Of a stretch of DNA of 64,000 nt, positions 19,187 to 28,900 are shown piece after piece. The stretch lies in the NCBI RefSeq assembly GCF_029203305.1, contig NC_089467.1, positions 992,001 to 1,056,000 of the forward strand. The letters run 5' to 3'. The notes below the pieces were generated by a model. That model was not told the DNA's origin. It worked only from the letters and a program-made list of their open reading frames with translations, and did not search any database. Each line of letters opens with the position of its first letter. The first letter of the stretch is position 1. Made by a program: the position numbers and the translations under genes. The DNA is from Yamadazyma tenuis (Eukaryota; Ascomycota; Pichiomycetes; Serinales; Debaryomycetaceae).

Positions 19187-21037
19187 CTATGTTACTAAGT
19201 ACGAACTGTTGATGCCAAAACTAAGGTCGTCATCGAATTGGATATCTGAAAGCGTGTACTTATGTGTGGACGCTTCTGGGACCGGTTGCTCGTCCACAGT
19301 GGTGGCCACCGAGTCGAAAGAAGCAGCAAATGAGTTGAGCGACTCGGGCGACATAACCACCAGACTCAGGCTTTGACTGTTGGACCTCGATGCTGGCCCA
19401 AACTTGAAGTCCACATCAAGTTCTGCTGTCTCAATCGGCATATTGAGAAGGGTGTCAGTAGAACCGGTGGGTACTTCAATTTCAGCGACAGAATTGGTGG
19501 ACCTAATGGATGTGATGGACTTGTGAGAAGCCATCGAGGTGTTGCGGACCACAGAAATGGAGTTGTTTCTGGAAATTGATTTGGCCGACGATGCTGTGGT
19601 ATTTTTCCTAGTGATAGCAAGTGGCTTCTCTAGGCTATGGATCAGGCCTGTATCATTGACCAAGGTCTCGTCCGAGCGTTCACCCATCATGACGAGGTCA
19701 TCGTGGGTATAGTAGAGTTTCTGTGAGCGGTACTGTACATCCACAGCATCGTATATGCGTGAATGGAGTCCAAAGAAAGAGCTTCCATCAATGGATAAAA
19801 CCTTCAAATCGTCGACTGTTTCGACTGTTTCAAGTGAAATAATGCTCGTGTTGGAAGCAGGAAGAATAGTACCACACAGTCTCTGGCCCGCGATATCGTC
19901 AGCCTGGTTGGCCACCGGGTCGAACTGAACACTATTGAGCCCTTCTTTAACACCGCACCGTTGTAAATCGTAATCGTAGTCGGTGATATCACTCGTCAAA
20001 TCCCAATGAATAATGTGTCCATTACGGCCACCACTGAAAAGATCACCATCAACCCATTGCATACTGCTAACCAGGCTGCCATGCTGGGCATTTAGTGTTC
20101 CGAAACAATCTTGTTTTCTCACATCCCACAACCTTATTACTCCATCCAAATGGCTGGCTGCGAAAATATACTCGTCGTCGGACCATTTGATCAAATTGGA
20201 ACCCAACTTGGTTTTCTTGCACTCATTTTCAACTGCCCTGGGAACTGAAAATTGTGGGTCACGGAGGTCAAATATTGACACACCAAACCGTCCACAGATC
20301 CCGAGAACGTTGGCATTGGGAGAAGTATCGAAATTGGCAAGTCCGTTGATGCTGGTGATCGAAACAGGTTTAGGTCTGGCTGCTGCCGTACAATCATTAA
20401 CATCCCAGTTGAAGAGATTGTTATCATAGATACTGATCAACAGCCGGTTTGAGTTGAATGCCATTTTATCGATTTTAGATGAAGACTGGTGGAGGATGCT
20501 CGAGTCTTTGTTAATAGACCGTAGATGTTTTCTGTGGTTGAATCTCTTTACTATTTCTGCACTTGTTTGATTTCCAGGCTCCGGTACCGATATCAAATGG
20601 CCGTACCCCTTGCTGTTACCGGTCACTAAAAGGTTTGATGTTCCTGGAACCCATTTCATGGCATGGATGTTTGGAAGTGAAATTGTGTTGTGGTGCTTGA
20701 GATATGCATCCTGAAGGTCGACCTCATAGATGAAGAGGTTGGAATTATCGTTTGCTGATGAAATGGCGAGGGTTCCATTATTATCATTTGTTTTTATGGC
20801 CATAGCTGTCAAGTTCATGTTATTATCAGGGATTTTCCAATAGTTGGATTTGATGTTGAGTCTGTCAAGAGAGCAGATCTTGTTGAGAATCTTTGTGTCT
20901 CTGGAAGTGTTGGGGTCGAAGATCCAAGAAGGGTTTCTTGTTTTGTACTCAACCAAGTCCAAACTCAGCTGGCTGCTTTCAGGACTTCTTCTGATGGCGT
21001 TTTGTCTGAAAAGGAGGGTGGGTTGGTAAAAGTCCAT
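19187..21037 (-). CDS. DSE1: WD40 protein, probable Dse1 (daughter-specific expression)
   Basis: The 616-residue protein starts 'MDFYQPTLLFRQNAIRRSP' and contains several WD40-like blades between about 70 and 370 ('LAISSANDNSNLFIYEV', 'HLDGVIRLWDVRKQDC', 'DLFSGGRNGHIIHWDLTSD'). The C-terminal 180 residues are Ser/Thr-rich and probably disordered. N-terminal motif, blade count and long Ser-rich tail fit fungal Dse1, an Ace2-dependent daughter-cell protein linked to cell separation and wall integrity. The shared upstream region has five GCTGG/CCAGC words, which supports Ace2 control. Another WD40 family is possible. Confidence 0.65.
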   Translation of the reverse strand: MDFYQPTLLFRQNAIRRSPESSQLSLDLVEYKTRNPSWIFDPNTSRDTKILNKICSLDRLNIKSNYWKIPDNNMNLTAMAIKTNDNNGTLAISSANDNSNLFIYEVDLQDAYLKHHNTISLPNIHAMKWVPGTSNLLVTGNSKGYGHLISVPEPGNQTSAEIVKRFNHRKHLRSINKDSSILHQSSSKIDKMAFNSNRLLISIYDNNLFNWDVNDCTAAARPKPVSITSINGLANFDTSPNANVLGICGRFGVSIFDLRDPQFSVPRAVENECKKTKLGSNLIKWSDDEYIFAASHLDGVIRLWDVRKQDCFGTLNAQHGSLVSSMQWVDGDLFSGGRNGHIIHWDLTSDITDYDYDLQRCGVKEGLNSVQFDPVANQADDIAGQRLCGTILPASNTSIISLETVETVDDLKVLSIDGSSFFGLHSRIYDAVDVQYRSQKLYYTHDDLVMMGERSDETLVNDTGLIHSLEKPLAITRKNTTASSAKSISRNNSISVVRNTSMASHKSITSIRSTNSVAEIEVPTGSTDTLLNMPIETAELDVDFKFGPASRSNSQSLSLVVMSPESLNSFAASFDSVATTVDEQPVPEASTHKYTLSDIQFDDDLSFGINSSYLVT

Positions 21038-21300
21038 GGTAATAGAAAGTGAGATAAAAAATTAGATTCTACCTGTGACGACCGGTTATATATCAGGCTG
21101 GGCGTTGCGGAAGAATGCTGGTGCCTATTACTGGATCCATCCTAAAAGTATGGCTGGCCGTTGAGGGTTCGCAGCCAGATTTTTTTTAGGACAACCAGCC
21201 AGCTAAATAATTTCGCAGTCATCAATATTGCTGCTTTTCTCACCTAGAAGGGATAAAATCACTACTGAATAGGAAAACCAACCCATCAAATTTAACCAAT
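21038..21300. promoter_or_regulatory. Divergent promoter with clustered Ace2-type motifs
   Basis: The 263-bp spacer between DSE1 and the secreted-protein gene contains GCTGG at 21097-21101, GCTGGT at 21117-21122, GCTGG at 21153-21157, ACCAGC at 21194-21199 and CCAGC at 21199-21203. The Ace2/Swi5 core is CCAGC (reverse GCTGG). A TATATA element sits near 21085-21092 on the DSE1 side. Confidence 0.55.
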
Positions 21301-21753
21301 ATGAAGTCATTAGGCCTGGTTCTGTTGATTATGTGGTGCTTGTTTACGTTGACCACTTTTGCAAATGCTCAAAACTCCTTTAAATTAACTGACCTCACTG
21401 GCATAATAGTGATATTTGAGTCCGCAGCCGGTGTCACCCAACCACTTTTGGACCTCAACCAGGAGTACATCACCTACGTGGTTAATGAGTTGGAGAATAA
21501 GATCGGTCATCAATACGATACGTTGTTTGTGGGGTTCTCAATCCAATTTGTGAACCTTGATGCTATTTATTATAAAGTGGGCAGTTATTTAGGACTCAAG
21601 GATATTTCCCAGGATGACGATGCGGTAATTTTACAAGGTTTACAACAGCTACTCACTGACTACCGGAAACTGGAATTGGAAGCATTGGGAGTTAATATCA
21701 CCATTCTGCTCGATTCTCCCGTGTCTATATACGACTCTGCTAAAATAATTTAA
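21301..21753 (+). CDS. Small secreted protein, unknown family
   Basis: The 150-residue product has a clear signal peptide: 'MKSLGLVLLIMWCLFTLTTFANA' with a likely cleavage after Ala-Asn-Ala (about residue 23). The mature part is acidic and alternates hydrophobic and polar segments ('TGIIVIFESAAGV', 'YITYVVNELENKI', 'LFVGFSIQFVNLD'). One N-glycosylation sequon (Asn-Ile-Thr) lies near the C-terminus. There is no GPI-anchor signal and almost no Cys after cleavage. I do not recognise a family. It is divergent from DSE1 and shares the Ace2-motif promoter, so a role in the wall or septum of daughter cells is an inference. Confidence 0.7.
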   Translation: MKSLGLVLLIMWCLFTLTTFANAQNSFKLTDLTGIIVIFESAAGVTQPLLDLNQEYITYVVNELENKIGHQYDTLFVGFSIQFVNLDAIYYKVGSYLGLKDISQDDDAVILQGLQQLLTDYRKLELEALGVNITILLDSPVSIYDSAKII

Positions 21754-21821
21754 ATTGATTGTAAAATTTCAAAATACATACATAATATACCCTATAAATT
21801 TGTTCACGACTGTTAACTCTC

Positions 21822-22322
21822 TTAGTTGGTAAACTCGCTGAAGTCAAGCTCACTCAAGTCGATAGGGATCATTTTACCTTCACCAAAGGTATTTTCTCCC
21901 GAGTAAAGAACGTACAAGAACCCGTCTTCGTCTTTATGCTCCTCGTAAATGGTGCTCATCAAGGCAGCAGTGGGAGGTAAGATGTCGTTGATGAAGATGA
22001 AAATCGCCTTTTCACTGGGCAACTTGATTCTCTTTCTTATCACGTAAACAAATTGACCAACCGATAAGTCACCAGGAACAAGGTACTTTCTCTTATCGAT
22101 TTCTTGAATGTCGGAGTTTTCAGCCTTTTCACAGATAACTGGAAGTCTGTCGGAAAACCGCTCCAAGATTCTGGTGGCTTCGGCTTTTCTCTTTTCTAGT
22201 TTTAGGTGTTAGTAAGCATAATCTTGTCTTATCGCCCTCCACAAATGACCATAAACGCCATCAGGGAAAGGGGGTAAAGCACACATACCAAAGTCGTATT
22301 CGTCTTTAAATTGTGATCTCAT
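21822..22322 (-). CDS. ATG8: Autophagy ubiquitin-like protein Atg8 (one intron)
   Basis: Exon 1 is 22322-22289 and exon 2 is 22195-21822; joined they give 135 residues starting '[18 protein letters not shown]'. The rest is unmistakable Atg8 ('[14 protein letters not shown]', '[23 protein letters not shown]', '[14 protein letters not shown]'). The conjugation Gly is residue 116, the same number as in S. cerevisiae, but it is followed by 19 residues ('[19 protein letters not shown]') where S. cerevisiae has a single Arg; Atg4 must remove this tail before lipidation to phosphatidylethanolamine. The frame without the intron would start at an internal Met and lose the N-terminal helix. Confidence 0.97.
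22196..22288 (-). other. ATG8 intron
   Basis: 93-nt intron: donor GTATGT at 22288, branch point TACTAAC at 22214-22208, acceptor CTAG ending at 22196. Splicing restores the family N-terminus in frame (…Asp-Phe-Glu-Lys-Arg-Lys…). Confidence 0.95.
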
Positions 22323-22860
22323 GGTATCTATACTATGTTAGTAGCTGGGAATTGAAGTCCAACCGGGGGTAAATAGTTGATTCTGACGGGTGCCGCTCTC
22401 AGGGGGGGTTAATTAGAGGAGGCATGCACAAGTTGAACAACAGTCATGATGCGGGTGGTATGCACCCCGTTAGTGTCGGTGTACTTGTCTGATACATACA
22501 TGTTTATAGTTTGTTCTAGCTTTTGTTTGTACAAATTGGTGGTTTGGACAAAAGTATAGTACAGCAAAACAAACGTTTAAGGGTTTTGATTTTGTTATCA
22601 TCATTTATAAGTGAGTGGGTCGTGGGTGAACCATCTGAGATAAACGTTTGTTTATGGTAGATGCTATCAACAGCCGAATACTGTGACTAACACATTTATT
22701 TGCATGATTAAAGACACCTTTCAGTTCCAAAGTTTACTCTTTTACAAGATTCGTTATTCTTGTGTTCTGTACGCTCCCACCTTATTTGCGTACATCACCT
22801 ATCCAATACACCTTATATGTGGTCTCGCACTAAAAATTTTCAGCTTCTGCAAACTATGGC
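22323..22860. promoter_or_regulatory. Divergent region ATG8 / PET112
   Basis: A 538-bp gap between the two starts. It has a G-run (GGGGGGG near 22402) and GC-rich words on the ATG8 side and an A/T-rich stretch towards PET112. No conserved frame or RNA gene seen. Confidence 0.5.
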
Positions 22861-24363
22861 ATGTTAACAAAACGACTACTATCTACAACGAGTGCAGGCC
22901 TTTTCCAGTTTGACCCACTCTATCGGTTCAAGTGCGGACTTGAAATCCATACGCAATTGAAGACGAGGTATAAGCTCTTCTCGCTTTCTCCTACAAGTTT
23001 TAACTCGGAGCCTAACTCCAAGATTAGCTACTTTGACATTGCAATCCCAGGCACTCAACCCAAATTAAACCCTGAAGCATTACTACTAGCGCTAAAGCTA
23101 AGCACAGCCCTTGGATGTCAAATCCAACCAAAATCACGCTTCGATAGAAAACACTACTTCTATCCAGATCAACCGTTAGGTTACCAAATCACCCAATTCT
23201 ATCACCCACTAGCCAAGCATGGAGAATTCAAATTAACTCAACGGTATGATAACTTGGAGAAAGACAAAACTATCAACATCCAACAGATCCAAATCGAACA
23301 GGATACCGGGAAAATCATATACGACAAGCATGATGGGTTGATTAAAATTGACTTGAACAGAGCTAATGTCCCGTTGATCGAGTTAATCACAGATCCTGAT
23401 TTTGAAAATTTGGCTCAGATCAAAAGCTTTCTAAAAAAGTACCAATTACTTGTCAAGCATTTAGATATTTGTACTGGTGATCTAGAGACCGGGGCTATAC
23501 GTGTGGATGTGAATGTCAGTGTTAACGGTGGGAATCGAGTTGAGATCAAAAATCTTGGAAGCACCGGTGAGATTCAAGATGCCGTAATTTATGAATATAC
23601 CCGACAGATTAGCGAGTTGCAGCAGTCTCGTGTCATCCAGCAGGAAACAAGAGGCTGGAACGGCAAGGAGACTGTGAGACTGAGAAGCAAAGAAGATGCG
23701 GTCGATTACCGATACTTTCCTGATTCTGAACTTCCTATCATCAATTTGGATTCTCAAATCGGACAGGATATTGCAAAAACTCTTCCTGAGTTTCCGGACC
23801 AACTCATGGCAAACCTCGTGGAGTCTCCATATAAATTGGAGTTGAAACATGCTAGGTTCTTGGTTGAAATCCCCGAGTTGCTCAAGTACTACCAAGACTT
23901 GTTCAGCATTCTCACTGCTCATAAGGTACCAGCAAAACAGATTAATAACTGGTTTATTCATGAGGTTTTGGGGGCTTTCAATAAACTTGATATTTCTGTC
24001 GACCCCCAGATTCTCCCTCTGTCAACGCTAGCTGAGCTCATCTTAAAAGTGAAGAATGATGCAATCACTCTCACGGTTGCAAGAACTGTGTTATCGACAC
24101 TTATTGCAATTCCTGGCTCGTCTATTGATCAAATAATCAAGGAAAACGGTCTTGCCAAACCCCAAGTCGACAGTACGGATATGGACCAGGCAGTCACAGA
24201 ATTATGCCAGGATATCGTTGATAGAAATCCAGATGTGGTGGAGAAGATCCGCAATGGAAAGAAGAACTCGGTCAACTATCTTCTTGGACTTGCCATGAAA
24301 GAGACTAAGGGGAAAGTCGGTTCGAAATTGTTTCTACAGAAGTTCCAAGCACTTATCAAATAA
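22861..24363 (+). CDS. PET112: Mitochondrial glutamyl-tRNA(Gln) amidotransferase subunit B
   Basis: The 500-residue protein is GatB-like. A short basic presequence ('MLTKRLLSTTSAG') leads into 'FKCGLEIHTQLKTRYKLF' (GatB G-L-E-x-H-x-Q-L motif), 'PDQPLGYQITQFYHPL', 'TDPDF', 'GDLETGAIRVDVNVSV', 'RVEIKNLGS', 'RSKEDAVDYRYFPDSELP' and a C-terminal helical/YqeY-like tail. It is part of the GatFAB complex that converts Glu-tRNA(Gln) to Gln-tRNA(Gln) in mitochondria. The start ATG at 22861 gives a proper targeting peptide. One CTG codon (in 'R-CTG-RSKED') falls where bacterial GatB has a hydrophobic residue, so it does not itself support Ser decoding. Confidence 0.95.
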   Translation: MLTKRLLSTTSAGLFQFDPLYRFKCGLEIHTQLKTRYKLFSLSPTSFNSEPNSKISYFDIAIPGTQPKLNPEALLLALKLSTALGCQIQPKSRFDRKHYFYPDQPLGYQITQFYHPLAKHGEFKLTQRYDNLEKDKTINIQQIQIEQDTGKIIYDKHDGLIKIDLNRANVPLIELITDPDFENLAQIKSFLKKYQLLVKHLDICTGDLETGAIRVDVNVSVNGGNRVEIKNLGSTGEIQDAVIYEYTRQISELQQSRVIQQETRGWNGKETVRLRSKEDAVDYRYFPDSELPIINLDSQIGQDIAKTLPEFPDQLMANLVESPYKLELKHARFLVEIPELLKYYQDLFSILTAHKVPAKQINNWFIHEVLGAFNKLDISVDPQILPLSTLAELILKVKNDAITLTVARTVLSTLIAIPGSSIDQIIKENGLAKPQVDSTDMDQAVTELCQDIVDRNPDVVEKIRNGKKNSVNYLLGLAMKETKGKVGSKLFLQKFQALIK

Positions 24364-24392
24364 CATATATAGAAACCTCCATGTAAATATCA

Positions 24393-25640
24393 TCAAATTT
24401 TCTCAGAAAAATGGTAGTTGAAGTCAATGTTGTGGCTATCACCATCAGCCATGTTCATAATATAGGCAATCTCTTCTCTGGAGTCGACCTCGTGGTCATC
24501 AAGATAATCTGAAATATCGGGTCCTTTCTCCAAATCTGAAGAATTACTTGCCTCAACCTCAATCACTTGAATATCACTATTAATAATTTTGTTGAACTCA
24601 ACATTAATGCCATCTGTAATGGTAGGACCGGTGTATGGGTCAGAACCTAGAGTGAAATTGCTTTGCTTGGTTGAAGTTCTGGTTTGAGTGTTGGAGTTGA
24701 AAATAGGGTCTCTAGGATCTTTGATACCCAATTTTTTGCCAACCCCTACTCTAAGTAGGCCAACCTTGTACATGTTAAGAGCGTCTGTACCCAAGCCGAA
24801 AAGTAAAAACACAATCACAGACATCCCCATATCAATGTACTTCGAATATAATGAAGCAATATCTCCCTCTACGTAGAGGGTGTCGTTCCAATATAAATAG
24901 TGGGTTTTGTCCCAGTTATACTCACCTTGGAGACTTTTAGCATCATGAACAAAATAATATAATGACAAGGGAAGTAAAGTAATAATCACCAAGATAGAAA
25001 ACACCAATAATTTAGCAAACCGTTTGATGTTCAACCCCGAGTTCGTACACTTCAACAAATCCCTAGTATCATGTCGTTTCTGGAAATAGGTGATAGTTGT
25101 CAAGGTTGCAAAAACCATGGCAATAAACGACCAAATGATATTCCACATAAGGTACACGACCAAAGTCACCCAGGTAGGTTCATAGTATCCAGTACATCCC
25201 GAATACCTTGTTATCACTATTCTCTGTGCTTGTACAATGATAGTAACGGCCATCACAAACACTGGCGTAGCAAAGCACATTCCCACATCAAGACAGATTT
25301 TTTTCCATGATTGTCTATTGATAAAGGTGGGACTCGAACCTCTTAATACCAAGAATAAGTGCAATGATATACAAGCAGCAGCACATATCTTTCCCGAACT
25401 GGAACCAGCTTCTAACTTGATAACCACGTCACAGTACCCTCGACCATCGTACCCTTCATAAAAGTCGGGTCCACTCCAAATAATAGCACCTATAAACCCA
25501 TCAAGGTTTGAGTACAAAAGCCAGAAAATTAAGGAAGCTGCTGGTATGTTTTTGGTTTTACAGTGCCAAATAAAGGGTGGAATAAGAATTGCAAAAGTAA
25601 TAAATGAAAACCCGCTGAGAAGTCTGCCGATGTAGTCCAT
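24393..25640 (-). CDS. STE3: Pheromone a-factor receptor Ste3 (7-TM GPCR)
   Basis: The 415-residue protein has seven hydrophobic segments in the first 300 residues and a hydrophilic, acidic cytosolic tail. 'PPFIWHCKTKNIPAASLIFWLLYSNL' (TM1-2 loop), 'GRGYCDVVIKLEAGSSSGKICAAACISLHL' and 'FFSILVIITLLPLSLYYF'-type TM6 are typical of fungal Ste3 (class D GPCR). It senses the lipidated a-type pheromone on alpha-type cells and signals through the G protein Gpa1/Ste4/Ste18. The start at 25640 begins directly with TM1 as in other Ste3 proteins. It converges on PET112 with a 29-bp gap. Confidence 0.94.
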   Translation of the reverse strand: MDYIGRLLSGFSFITFAILIPPFIWHCKTKNIPAASLIFWLLYSNLDGFIGAIIWSGPDFYEGYDGRGYCDVVIKLEAGSSSGKICAAACISLHLFLVLRGSSPTFINRQSWKKICLDVGMCFATPVFVMAVTIIVQAQRIVITRYSGCTGYYEPTWVTLVVYLMWNIIWSFIAMVFATLTTITYFQKRHDTRDLLKCTNSGLNIKRFAKLLVFSILVIITLLPLSLYYFVHDAKSLQGEYNWDKTHYLYWNDTLYVEGDIASLYSKYIDMGMSVIVFLLFGLGTDALNMYKVGLLRVGVGKKLGIKDPRDPIFNSNTQTRTSTKQSNFTLGSDPYTGPTITDGINVEFNKIINSDIQVIEVEASNSSDLEKGPDISDYLDDHEVDSREEIAYIMNMADGDSHNIDFNYHFSEKI

Positions 25641-25947
25641 GATAAACTCGAACGGTACCCCTTTAATTTCAATCCAATGACGAAAATACCCCCTTATGTA
25701 CCTTCAGAATTGGTTGTCTTCTGTGTGAATTCTGCAGTCATCGACATTGCCTTGTTTGTGATTTTTTGCAGATGTGTGAATATTTCGTGCTTCAGATAGC
25801 CCTTTGTGTCCCAAATGCAGTAATTTTTGGCAGCGGATTTGCAGTCGCATCGGGTAGACATACTATACTATTAAAACAACTACACGTACATAACTATACA
25901 ATGACATCTGTGAAGAATGAAGAGGTGTGACTGCATCACATGCGAGC
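25641..25947. promoter_or_regulatory. STE3 promoter / KAP123 downstream flank
   Basis: A 307-bp gap carrying the STE3 upstream region on the minus strand. Nothing else is recognised; no repeat or RNA gene. Confidence 0.45.
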
Positions 25948-28900
25948 TTAGATCACGGTCTTGAGCAGCTCATTTCCGGAAACAAGACCAGCATATTTCT
26001 GCTCGATGAATCTCAATAAGTCAATAACCTTCTGTTTCAATTCAGGAGTTTCAAACTGTTTCATTCTATCAAGATTTTCTTCTCTGCCCAAGGTGGAAGT
26101 TTCCTGCATTTGCTTAAAGTCAGCTTCTTTGGCGAAAATCTTGGCCAAAATATCTACAACCTTGTCGGTTTGGCTGGTGATCAATTCGTTGTTGGTTTCG
26201 TACAATCTGAGAATCAAGTTCAATACAGGCGTATTATCCTCATATGAAGCTTCCAATGGTAAATGACTCAACAATGGAGTCATGATATGTTGTAAAGGAA
26301 CAGCATTTTCGTTCTTCAAGGCCATTCTAGCAACACATCCACAGGCATTAGCGTAGGATCTGTTGATAACCTCTTTGGTTTCTTCATCATCGGCATCGGT
26401 AGCTTGCTTGTCAGTCTTACTCAACAAGTGGAAAAGCATTTCTAAGATACTGTTGTAGGCTGACGTGAAATCTACGTCAGAATTCTCGACAATAAGACCA
26501 ATACCATAGGCAGCATTAGCTTTCACATCAATAGAAGTGTCATTACCTAATCTGTTGACGAAAATCTCCATTAATTGTTGGCTTAAAGCTGCGTCCCCGG
26601 ATAAAACAGAAGCGAGTTCAGCCAAACATCCAGCAGCAGTGATTCTCTTCGTCTTGGACTTGGAAGTGACATTTTGGAAAATCACCTCCTTAAAAGAGTT
26701 GAAGATCTTACCAAAGTCTGGTCCTAATGCGACACCCAAGTTGACCAATACTTCCAACGCACTGTCAAAAAGAACCACTTCGGTTTCAGATGCTTCTTGT
26801 TCATCATTAGGTACTTCATCATCGTCCACTTGACATGGGTGCTTCTTGGTTAAAATCTCCATTATTTGACCACACAATTCACTCAACGATTCAGTGTCAG
26901 TAGGATCAAGAATAGCAATAGCACCAAATTCACTGATAGCCTCGTCAAACTTACCTAAAATACAGGCGACCATGGTGATTTCATATTCTTCTTTTAAGTT
27001 TTCGATAGAGAGCGATCTAACGTTCTTGATCAAATCATGGATAGAACCGTTGATGTAAACACTCTTTGGAATACCTTTAGGATACTTGAAGTGTTCACCA
27101 TGTTCAGCAACGAACAGGGCTCTAACAATTTTCCACAAGATGGACATAGCCGCTTCTCTCATACCGTAAGAGTTCTCAACCTGTTCCATCAAGACCTTAA
27201 CCGATTGTTCCACATACTTGTAAAAGTGCTTGCCGGTTCCAGAAGCCAACTCTCCCAAAGCCACAGCAGCAACCTCCTTTTCGTAGGTGATACCAGTGTT
27301 GACGTTGAACTTATTGGCCAAGTCATCATCGTCATCTAATTCATCATCTTCTTCGTCAAGGTTGAAAGTGAATTCTTCTTGTTCCAAACACTTGAAGATC
27401 TCTGGAACAATCTTGTCCAAGAAACCAACGAAATCTTCACCGTAAACCTTGGCAATATTGGAAATGAAAGCAAAACCAGACTCTCTCATTCTGGAGTGCT
27501 CTGAACCCAAAGCTTGGTACGCAGCTTCCGCCAATGGGTTGGCAAATCTAGCAAACGCATCTTTACCCACGGCCCTAGCCATGGTGGAAATGTTTTCGAA
27601 TGTCAAAGCTCTCAATTCAATGTCATCCTCAGTTAAGCCTTCAGTTTCAGCAGCTGCAACCACAAATGGTTCCAAATACTGGATAGAATCGTTGAAATAT
27701 GGAATAAACTTCTTACCAGCAGCATAAGCAGTAGAACCAATAGCAGAAACAATGGTAGACTTCAACGTAGACGAGTGGGCTTGTTGTAACATGACCAACA
27801 ACTTCTTGATTAAAGGTTCCAAGTAAGTTTCAATAGAGTCGTGGCCCAAGAATTCGATCAACCCATCTAAAGCAACACAAGCATGCTTGTAAACACCCAC
27901 AGAAGTAGCTGAATCGATAATGTCAATTAACAATGGCAAGAATTGTTCGTGGAAAGCAGTAATGGTGTCTTGTAACTCAGAAGTCAATTCAGCTAAAGCC
28001 TTCAAAGCTGCAATTCTAACCACAACCTCAGGGTCCTTTAAGCCACTGACAAGAGCTGGTACAACCTTGTTAATTTGACCAGCTATATAGTCTGGTGAGC
28101 CAGCAGAGGCAACTCCAAGAGACAAAATGGCAGCTCTTCTTTGGAACTGATCAGAAGAAGACAACATGGCTGGAATGTTTTCGAATATTGGGGTAATGAC
28201 ATGCGATGGAGGTAACTCGGCCGATAACATGGCGAGTAATCTCAATCCCAAAGTAGGAGGAGCATTCTCTTCGTTTTCGTTTTCATCTTCTTCGTTTTCC
28301 AACTCTTCTTCGATGTCGATTTCTTCACTAGCAACCTTCAAACCAATCAAGGTCATATCTGGACCAACGTTACTAGACAAGACCTTGGACTTTCTCATAT
28401 TAACAGAGGAAATCAAGAATTGCAAAGCAAATACTCTGATTTCTTCATCCAATTCAATATTGATAGCCAATTCACCGGATAACTTTATTAAGTCTATCAA
28501 ATGGTTACCCATTAACTTGTTTTCAACGAAGATCAAAGAGTTGAACACATTGAAGATATCTTTGGCCATTTCGATTTCATCGGCCTGGATGACTTCTCTC
28601 AACACGTTAACCATAAGAGGAATACAACTCTTGAATTTGTTAGCGGTTTGAGCATCAATACTTGGGAGGTTTTCAAGGAAAGCTGCAAGAGTGTCAAAAG
28701 CCAACACGGCGTTCACTCTAACACTTCTGGAAGTCACATCAGTTAATAAAGAGGAGAAAAGATTCAAAAAGTCACTTGTAAGGTCCAATAATGAACTACT
28801 TTGAGTTTCTAAAATGGTGTATAAGGTGAAAACAGCCATTTCTTTGGTCTGAACATCCTCACTTTGAACGTTTTCTATCAATGTTGGCAACAATTCGGGC

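Noticed and set aside
23694..23730. PET112 CTG as evidence for CUG=Ser
   Set aside because: The position is hydrophobic in bacterial GatB, so it is neutral or contrary evidence.
25329..25340. tRNA B-box match (GGTTCGAGTCC on the minus strand)
   Set aside because: It lies inside STE3 coding sequence and no A box or acceptor stem is found at the right distance.
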